A DNA stretch of 64,000 bases, from contig NKYR01000035.1 of the NCBI GenBank assembly GCA_003184365.1, positions 1 to 64,000 of the forward strand. The letters run 5' to 3'. Position numbers and translations under genes: made by a program. The stretch is from Evernia prunastri. Its lineage: Eukaryota > Ascomycota > Lecanoromycetes > Lecanorales > Parmeliaceae. Numbering within the stretch: position 1 is the stretch's first letter; every line of letters begins with the position of its first letter. This document shows positions 56,208-64,000 of this stretch, one piece after another. The notes beneath the pieces were generated by a model. The model was not told the origin of the DNA. It worked only from the letters and a program-made list of their open reading frames with translations, and ran no database searches.

Positions 56208-59200
56208 ATGGATCACTTGCCTTATCCACCTGCTAGCCGGGTAGAGCCTGTCCAGGTCGAATATCTATGCGACGGCTATGACATGTACACTCCTCCAAAT
56301 GATTCGTGCCAAGATGAAAATTGCCTATGCTTCTTTCCCTGGACCTCATATCCGTACCGCAAAGGCTGGCAACGTCATGGGCGCCGTTGGTGGGACTGTG
56401 ACACTGAAGACATTGACGAACCCGCCAGACGTGCACAAAGCTGGCTCTTTTTCGACCTTTTGCAGGATTTCCTGGAAGATCATTACGACCAGGCTTTGTT
56501 TTTGAGGGAAAGTGAGCAGGGCGTGTCCTTGGTACATACACAGAACCTCGAGAGCTTAGTTACAAAGCTTTCCGGTAAGAACGGCGCAACGAAAGATTGG
56601 AAGACAACGCGACGTCTCTTGGACAGAGTTCACGATAGGTGCGAGGACCTGGACTCCAAATTGCCCAATCATCCCGCCATATCCTTTTCTATTACGACGC
56701 TCCTTTCGACTCTTCAATATGCAACGGAGTGCGCCATACTCTCCACACAATTATCTCCCGTTGTAATTTGTTTGGACACAGGGCTAAAGAGCAAATTACT
56801 GATGGAACGACTGAGGGACGGAGGGTGGTGCGAATTCTGGCTGCAGAAAATTGCTCCACGACTATCGCTCCTGACTCTCTACTATCTATCTGGTATATAT
56901 CTGGGTACAAGCGCAGCATGTCATTCAGAGTGTGACGCAGAGAAATGCAAGGCATATGATGCCAGTGGGGAAGTTGGTTATACACTCAATGCCAAAGGGA
57001 AACAAAGGGGACAATGGGTGTATAGGCAACGTCACGATTTGGATCACCAGGAACCATGCGAACAAATCGGACCAAAGCATCAAAGAGTAGCCAAAATTAT
57101 CCAAAGTGGCGGTGTTCCCCTTCTGAAGTGGGACAAAGGTGCAGAAGTTATTGAGGTTGTTAGAGCGACATCGGCCATGAAATTTGTCGCCGTCTCCCAT
57201 GCCTGGTCCGGGGGTTGGGGCGGTCCCACAAACTACATTCCAAAATGTCAATTAAAGACTCTCAGCAAGCTTATCGAGCAGATACCGCATCGCAGAGTGA
57301 GCAACCAGTTCCGCTTTCGTCGCAATCACATAGTAGCAATGGAACGCTCTAAGCTAAGAAATGCCAGGATCTGGCTGGACGATTTCGGAGCTTAGTTTTT
57401 TCAAGGCCGCTTGGGCCAGATAGTGTTAGATTTCTTGGGAGTGGGCACTCAATGCAACGAAATTGAGTATTTTTGGATGGACACGCTCTGTATTCCACGC
57501 TTCACAGGCGAACAAGATCACAAGGTGAAACCTCTGCGGAACATCGCAATTGATCAAATGGACTACGTCTATGGTGCGGCTCAGGATATCCTTGTCCTTG
57601 ATCCGGAACTCCGAAGCATTGAAAGTGAAGGCCTATCTCCTGAACAGAAGGCTGCTTCTATCATCCACTCCCCGTGGCTGTCTCGCTGTTGGACATTCCA
57701 AGAAGGGTGTCTCGCACCGACTTTGAACTTTGCCTTCCAAGATCAAGTGATACCAATGTGCAAAATCACTCTATGGCCACTGTGCGATTGGGGCGTAAAC
57801 GACTGGATTTGGCCAGCTATTCGTTACGATATGCTCGGGCTACTTGAATTCAAGCATCCCAGCGACAGGAACAGAATTGTAACCGATCGCTTCATCGGGT
57901 TATGGAATGGATTGAGCCAACGGTCGACATCAAGGCCTACAGATCTACATAGAATTTTCGCATTACTTCTTGGTCTAAGCTCGACCGAAGTCTGCTCTCG
58001 AGACATAACACAACGCATGAAGGCTCTTCTGCGATCTCAAAATGTCCTACCACTTGAACTATTATACGACTCCAGCGAAGATAGAATTGTTGATGATGCA
58101 GATAACAGCTGGGTTCCGAGGTATCCGGCAACTTATCTCCAAAAGGACACGATAGGCCAGATGACTCCGGACCCAGCAGCGCGGGGCCTGGTTCTCCGTC
58201 CAGATGATGGCCACGAAATTTATCTCGTAGATGAGGCTACTAGCCCAAGCGATCAGCAAAACCTCGCGGAAGAGATTTTTTACGTCGACTCCTTTTGTGT
58301 TCAAACCAGACGCAGTCGTAACACAGATCTGACTCGTAAAGACTACCCGGTCAAAACTTGCTTCATGTTTCACCAGAATCTAGCTCTGAAGGACAGTCAA
58401 GGGTACGGAGCCCGGTTCTACGTCGTTTCTCAGCGAGGCCAAAAGTATGATCTGGTTTATGATTGCCCTGTGACTGTAAAGCTTCGGTCGTCCTCCACTT
58501 CTGCTTGCCGCATTAGCAATAAAGCCCAGTTCCTCCTGCTCTCAGGTGGGTCCAACTCGATCATAGCTGCCGTAACCGTGCTTCTTTCTAAACAAACCGC
58601 AGACTTCAACTCGTGGTTCGAGCCATCATACAAGAGATCCTGGTCGGGAATTTCTACCCCCTATTTCACATACGTCTTACTACTCCTTTTCTTCACCACT
58701 ACCCTATGGTTCATCTTTGGTCTCTACTCCCTGGGGCTGGAAGCCCAAACTCCTGCTATGATCTATTGCATTTTCGCAATCTTTGCGTTGCGGGTAATCA
58801 TCGCGTTCGTGTTCGAGTCCACGTGTGTGGCGGAAAAAGTCGGTACGTGGGAATTGGAAGCATACGCCGCATCTTTGTTGCGAAGTAGTCCAAGCAGACC
58901 AAGCGTGTCCTCCCAGCCGGACCGTGGACCGTCGTACCAATACAACCCAGAGTGGATCGCCGGAGCCCTCGCTGCCGCCGGATTCGGCGTCGCAGGTTTA
59001 GGCTACGCCTTGGGCGCAACCGTCCCCGCCTTATCCGGCCTCACGCTGTCCGTCGAGACCGCGGTGAGGTTTGGGGCCGAACGGCTGTGGCGGAGGACGA
59101 GATTCGGTTGGTTCGGGAAGCGCCTGTTGGCCTCCGTGGGGATCGTACTGGTGGTGCCCGGCTACCCTGGACAAGGGTCCCCAAGAGGTGAAGAAGACGT

Positions 59201-59267
59201 CAACCTCGCAGACGTTGAATCCACCGAGTCGGGCCCTGGAGTCGATGACGATCTCATTGGACTTTGA
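56208..59267 (+). CDS. HET-domain protein with C-terminal membrane segments
   Basis: Exons 56208-57296 and 57396-59267, intron 99 bp in phase 0, 986 aa. The HET motifs appear in order. Motif 1 is KFVAVSHAWSGGWGGPTNY at about 328-347; motif 2 is YFWMDTLCIP followed by QMDYVYGAAQDILVLDPEL; motif 3 is SPWLSRCWTFQEG. In the first exon, motif 1 ends just before the intron. HET domains (TIR-related) trigger cell death when incompatible hyphae fuse. The long N-terminal region before motif 1 (over 300 residues, Cys- and Trp-rich, CQDENCLCFFPW) is of unknown function. At the C-terminus two hydrophobic spans occur (PYFTYVLLLLFFTTTLWFIFG at about 781 and MIYCIFAIFALRVIIAFVF at about 817), with a Gly/Ala-rich third at about 885-908, suggesting membrane anchoring. 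Calls that stop at 57393 or start at 57411 would split this gene in two. Confidence 0.85.
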
Positions 59268-59819
59268 TTACTGGCTACTTTCTTTTGATTTTTCTACGAT
59301 TAAGACACTAACATAGCTGAGGGAGGACTCTCCAGCCTGCTCGAACCTCTCGGCTTTGTTGTTCGCCACAGTAGGACAAGGGGGGTTTGCCACTCGTCGC
59401 AATGTTCGCGTTCTGCGTGCTAATGTATTGTTTTTCAAGCAACAGGGTAGGAAAACGTAGGTTTGGAAGACATCCATTTGGCTCAGAAATGGGTGTGTCG
59501 GCGAGACAACACACACACACAATGAGGGCATGGCATATTACACTGCTTTCCTCGCCTGCAGCTTGTTCTTTGAATCGATTTCGTCTCTCGCTCAGAGCAT
59601 TGGCAAGCACTCTTTCCCACCCCGCTCACTCACTCCTGCATATACATAAGCTAACCAACGTGTCGCACTCCATGTCTATATAGCGCACAGATATGGGAAG
59701 TGGCCTCAGCCGCTGGAGGATACCGAATTAAAGTAATTTGCAGAACACCTTGGCGGGTGCTCCGAGCAGGAAAACCAGAATTTTTGGGGTGGAGGGGGAA
59801 AGGGGGGGGNGGGGGGGGG

Positions 59820-60248
59820 GGGGGGTAAGGCGATATTCTACAAATCCTCTTATGCAATAACAACCACATGTGTTTGAAGCTTACAATTATTTGCAATTGG
59901 AAGAGCATATCTAGTACTCTTAAAATCTACGTTTAAATATATATATATATATAACACAACGTTACCCTTGATTGTTCAAGGCTAGATTTGTATTACTGCT
60001 CACCATTGCATAGGACGAATATAGCCAATGNNNGGGGGGTAAGGCGATATTCTACAAATCCTCTTATGCAATAACAACCACATGTGTTTGAAGCTTACAA
60101 TTATTTGCAATTGGAAGAGCATATCTAGTACTCTTAAAATCTACGTTTAAATATATATATATATATATATAACACAACGTTACCCTTGATTGTTCAAGGC
60201 TAGATTTGTATTACTGCTCACCATTGCATAGGACGAATATAGCCAATG
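59820..60248. repeat. About 211/215-bp direct duplication around NNN, probable assembly overlap
   Basis: Copy 59820-60030 and copy 60034-60248 both run from GGGGGGTAAGGCG to ATATAGCCAATG. They differ mainly in the length of an AT dinucleotide run (4 bp). NNN at 60031-60033 marks the join. Confidence 0.8.
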
Positions 60249-60400
60249 AGAGCCGCGGTGTGAAAAATACTCATCATGTCTCAGTTAGTAATGGATGTCT
60301 GTATTTCCAAGGTCAAGGTCATAGAAGTGCTTTGGAGCTCGAATTTATTTACATTCAAATCACCATTTGCTATAGTATCCCAAATCCCTTTCAAGTCCAT
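60241..60400. repeat. Dispersed repeat copy, related to 54818-54960
   Basis: Begins AGCCAATGAGAGCCGCGGTG and keeps the same block order as the copy at 54.8 kb. Confidence 0.65.
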
Positions 60401-60819
60401 CGACCGTCCGAGTGCATAACAGCATAGCCGCGCCTAGATATATATTCCCACTCTTCACCACTCCCATTGTATTAAAGCGTCTTGGGGTAAAACTTTTCCG
60501 TTCCCGTGTGCGGTCTGCGCACCGGGAACAAAAGGTGAAGGGGCTGCCAAGGGTTTTGCCAATTTCTGTGAGTTCGGACACGGACTGGAAACTCTACGGA
60601 TGAGATCCCAATATCTCTCTTCCAAGGAGGCTGAGCCGGTCTCAAAAACGTAGTAGCGACGCGGGGGCCTCTACAAAGGCCCCCCATGGAACATGGAGCT
60701 TCTTCGCGAGCTTGCGGGGTCGAATCTATAGATTCCACTGCCCCTTTCTCGGTTCCTTATTCCTGCCATCTCATTTGCTTTAGCTTCCGGTTGATCCTCT
60801 GCCCCGCTAGGAGGATTGC

Positions 60820-62708
60820 TCAGTCTTTCTTCAAGCCAACCCGACCACTTTTCCGAAGACCCAGCGCGCCGATGACGCAAGTGAGGACCATCCATCCAGT
60901 GCATGTCCAGAACCCCGCTCGATAACCGGCCAGAAGCGCTTCGGGTTTGGTCTTGTCGACATACTTGGAGTTGTGCGTCACGGAGTCCGATACCACGCCA
61001 ATGAGAGCAAGTCCGATTGCTTGTCCGAATTGACCAACCGTGTTAAAAACCGCGCCTGCAAGCGCTTGTGTCCGGTCCGGAAACACCTCTGAGACGAGAA
61101 GTATACCCACTGTATAGATTACTAGGGCGCAATGATTATTTGCGTTCAAAGGGGAGATTATAGATAAACTCACCATCGGGACTGAGTGGTTCGAATATCT
61201 GCGCAGGGAACGCCGCGTACCAGTACGGCCAGCGTGGAGAGTTGATAGCCATTAAAAGGGGGGCCACTGCGCCAAGAGCAGATGAGATCAGAACTGTATA
61301 GATCACTGGAAACTTGTCGACAAGAAGGCCGGTGACAAGATTCAGTATGGCAGCCAGAATCATGCTTGGTACGAAGCGAATGGATGCTTGAAGTGGAGAA
61401 AGGAGTTGGACCTCTTGCCAGCTGTATTAACCGTCAGCGAGTCATCTATCATCTGAAAAAGACTATATTGATCGCTTACAAGAGGCCGCAGAAGAGCTCC
61501 ATGGTCTGCATAACGGCGTATGAGAGAAGGACTGTAAGGCACATACTCGTGAAAGGGAGATTCTTCCACAATGAATTCGGGATCAAAGCTGGCTTCTGCA
61601 GCCGTTCCTGTCTACCGACCCATAAGACGAAGACTGGGATCAAGAGAAGACTGACAGTCAATAATGCGATGACGTTAGCACGGGCTATGTTCGAGGTGTT
61701 GGCTGAGATTGTACTGTCAGGCTATTATCAGTGACCCGCACGAATGGATAAAGGGGACTCTGACAGCTTACACGAGCACATAAGAAAGTAAAGCCAAGCA
61801 TGCTGTAGCTGTAAAAGCTCCTATCCAATCAATGTCTCTTTTAAATCGCTCTATGCTTGGAGCTTGCATCAGTGAATCTGCAGGTATACTCCAGATTCCA
61901 ACAACGAGGCACAACATGATCGCTCCTGCGCACATGTACCATCCAGCCCTCCACCCAATGCTGTCAATAAAAACACCACCCAGCACGAGGCCCAACGAAA
62001 ACCCGAGCGGTTGCCCGAGCCCCATGCAGGCGAATCCTACATTGCGTCTCTTACCGCTGGGAATAGCATTGGTAAGTATACCTACAGAGGTGGGCAAACA
62101 GAGAGCCACTGCTATTCCTTGCATGGCGCGGAACATAATCAACTCGATTCCCGTGCGAGCAAGCCCACATGCGAGTATGAAGCAGGCGAGGAGGAAGCAT
62201 CCAGTGAGAAAGATTGGGCGGCTACCGACAACGTCGGCGACGGCCCCCGCGACTAGCAGACATGAACCGCTTGTTAATCTGTGTACCCTTGTCAACGGTC
62301 CAACACGTCTGGCAAAGGGGAGATTGAGGGAGATAGGGGCACCCACCCGTAGACGGACAAAGGCCTAGTAATGTTCATTAGCGTCGAGCCCATAGTGGTA
62401 ACGAGACAGGGTTATATCGATGATGCTGCTCACGTGCCATGGACACCGTTTGCTTACCAGTAGTACAGCTGTGGCTTGATGTCCAAATCAGACGCCATAC
62501 GTGGGACGGACACGGTCATTAAACCGGTGCTGATGCTTGTCAGGAAAGTGACGGACGTTAATTGCATGATAACGATGAAAGCCCGACTTGGTCGCAATTC
62601 CAGTTGATTTGTGGGTGCTGGTGGAGTTGGCTCGGTGTCTCGGTCCGCACGATCTGCGGACGTGGGTTGAATATTCTGGAGCTCTACCGAGACTACCGCG
62701 TGTGACAT
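60820..62708 (-). CDS. MFS transporter, drug:H+ antiporter DHA2-type (14 TMS)
   Basis: Six exons on the minus strand: 62458-62708, 62347-62364 (18 nt), 61772-62278, 61480-61713, 61174-61421 and 60820-61121. The introns are 93, 68, 58, 58 and 52 bp and every phase fits, giving 519 aa. Motifs include the first helix FIVIMQLTSVTFLTSISTGLM, then WPLSVYGLTSGSCLLVAGAVADVVGSRP (motif A region with D and R). GVALCLPTS-like sequence (here IAVALCLPTSVGIL) and LGQPLGFSLGLVLGGVF (motif C, antiporter) come next. The second half has PSMILAAILNLVTGLLVDKFP and NTVGQFGQAIGLALIGVV. The Azr1/Sge1-like DHA2 family exports drugs or self-made toxins across the plasma membrane by proton exchange. No biosynthetic gene lies beside it. 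The 18-nt micro-exon carries the linker residues PLSVY and would be missed by most gene finders. Confidence 0.88.
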
Positions 62709-62973
62709 CGTGCGTTACTTTTTCACTCACGGAAGATCAGACGGGGTGGGCGCCTGAAAGGAGGCGGCAGGGTATAGCAAGAGCCTTGCTGCCAGGGTAC
62801 CAGGCAAAGCTAAAAGAAAAATCCGGACTGAGGGGGTATGGGAGACTGCAAGTGAACGAGAATAGCATAGAAACACGAGGACGGTGTGAGAGGAGGAATG
62901 GGTGGTCAAGACATGTATTGATTGCGTGGATATGAGATAGTCAAAAGGAAGGTTGGAAAGGCTCCTAGGGCTA

Positions 62974-63444
62974 TTGTGAAGTGCAAATTAAATAAGAATG
63001 CTTGGCAAAATTCATCGCGCCCTCCCTCCAATCTGCGGAAAAAGAGAGAAAAACTTGTAAAAAAATCGACTTTCTCTTATCTGAAATCTTAAACACTATT
63101 TATCAATAAATTTGATATATATAAAAGTTATTCTAAATCATTAATTCTAATGACTTTTTTTTTCGGATTTTCTTTAAATGAATTTTTCTTTCTTACTATA
63201 ATTTTATATGTAGATTTTTGAAAAATAAAAAATATAGTAAAAAGCATTTTGAGAAAAAAAACTTGATGGAATAAATAATTTAAAATATTTTTAATATGGA
63301 TAGTATTATTAAATAGTATATTTCAAAAGTTTGAGTTAAGAAAAAGTCGATATTTTACGATATTTTGGATCTCTTTTCACTGATTTTCGGAGGGGGGGCG
63401 CGATGAATTTTGCCAAGCATTCTTATTTAATTTGCACTTCACAA
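62974..63444. mobile_element. 471-bp MITE with TA target duplication, 5' of the MFS gene
   Basis: The inverted ends match over about 56 bp with one mismatch; each starts TTGTGAAGTGCAAATTAAAT and includes GCTTGGCAAAATTCATCGCG. TA flanks it at 62972-62973 and 63445-63446. The interior is very AT-rich with no frame. It lies 266 bp upstream of the transporter's start codon, so it may be in the promoter. Confidence 0.88.
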
Positions 63445-63655
63445 TAGGGCTTCAGTACTATCGGGTTCCAAAAGGTCCCCGATAATGTCGTCGCATAAGG
63501 TAGGTACGCTGAAGATATCTGATCTAGGTACCCCTACTAAACTTCAGAAACCTGCGACCCGTCTGTTCGGGTTACAGTATACTTTAGCATATACTATCCC
63601 AAAGCGATAGCAGATACTGAAAGCCCCACTCTATCTCGGATCATGCTACGCTCAG

Positions 63656-63763
63656 TATCCCCTCGTGAGGTAGTAAGTCACATCCTACCCCGAATCGTGC
63701 CGAGATACGCTATCCGGGTAGTCCTGGGGTAGAGTGTGATTTACTACCCTTCACGAGGGGATA
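63656..63763. repeat. Imperfect palindrome related to the 45.8-46.2 kb repeat
   Basis: The arms are TATCCCCTCGTGA..TAGTAA.TCACA..CTACCCC and its reverse complement. They share GTGTGA(C/T)TTACTA and CGCTATCCGG blocks with the centre of the element at 45.8-46.2 kb. Confidence 0.6.
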
Positions 63764-64000
63764 TGGTGATCACTTTGTGGACTGAAAGTATTCGAGATTT
63801 TCCCATCTCCAATGAAGTCTCTACTTATGCTGAACTTATTCAGCCTGCCTCTAACAAGTCGGATTTTATCCACCTCTGCCGAACCTTTGTCTACCCCCGT
63901 CGAGCTATACCTTTGTTATTGTCTTATCGTCTCTTTCTCACCCTTGTTGTGTTGCTTATGAGTACATATTCGCGGTAGCTTACCCTAGTAACTGCATGAA

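Larger units (their letters stand above)
59268..60819. other. Intergenic between convergent genes, with poly-G and N runs
   Basis: Holds a poly-G tract (59791-59825, with an N at 59810), a duplicated AT-rich segment around NNN and the dispersed repeat at 60241. No gene. Confidence 0.5.

Noticed and set aside
1..64000. tRNA or rRNA genes, CRISPR arrays, operons
   Set aside because: No convincing T-loop/anticodon arrangement, rRNA core or regularly spaced repeats were seen; the organism is eukaryotic, so CRISPR and operons are not expected.

Overview
The window is nuclear DNA from a filamentous ascomycete (Pezizomycotina). The evidence is the gene content and the gene structure. Coding exons are separated by short GT-AG introns, mostly 50 to 70 bp and often with a CTRAC-like branch point. 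The families are typical of moulds: a HET-domain protein, a NACHT-ankyrin protein, a fungal rhodopsin-like membrane protein, a Pom1-type kinase, a Cnn/CM1 microtubule-organising protein and a 14-TMS MFS exporter. Repeats carry TGG/CAG-to-TAG type changes and very AT-rich blocks that look like repeat-induced point mutation (RIP). I cannot name the species. There are no operons; genes sit on both strands.

Layout. 0-3.9 kb: a NACHT-ankyrin (NLR-like) gene cut in two by a 731-bp TA-flanked inverted-repeat element; the gene starts before the window. 4.8-7.7 kb: an ATP-grasp-like protein and a hemerythrin-like protein. 9.4-12.4 kb: a fungal rhodopsin-domain membrane protein with an in-frame stop and a MITE inside an intron, then a damaged SAM methyltransferase gene. 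14.6-18.2 kb: a DsbA-fold oxidoreductase/isomerase and a secreted, Ser/Thr/Pro-rich, probably GPI-anchored protein. 18.8-28.8 kb is the gene-dense, conserved core: a 1527-aa Pom1-like DYRK kinase, a divergently transcribed coiled-coil protein, a 71-aa cysteine-rich secreted protein and a 325-aa protein with internal repeats.

30.8-38 kb is repeat-rich: a dead cytochrome P450, a MITE, an AT-rich RIP-like block and a full-length but defunct Tc1/mariner-type element. 39-48 kb: a C2H2 zinc-finger protein, a small one-TM protein and a stretch of nested inverted repeats. 48.8-50.6 kb: an F-box/LRR-like gene with microsatellite-encoded Asp/Gly runs. 52.4-54.7 kb: the CM1-domain protein. 56.2-59.3 kb: the HET protein with C-terminal membrane segments. 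60.8-62.7 kb: the MFS exporter, with another MITE (62974-63444) upstream of its start. The window ends in more inverted-repeat sequence.

Main themes. Four different TA-flanked, non-autonomous inverted-repeat elements plus one Tc1-type element lie in 64 kb, and three of them sit in or next to genes (coding exon, intron, 5' flank). Two genes of the self/non-self recognition kind (NACHT-ankyrin and HET) lie here, as does a new-looking knottin-like secreted peptide. Two places with N characters (37436 and 60031-60033) are flanked by near-identical copies and are probably unresolved assembly overlaps rather than real tandem duplications. Splice sites were assigned by eye from GT/AG, branch-point and frame continuity; no search was run.
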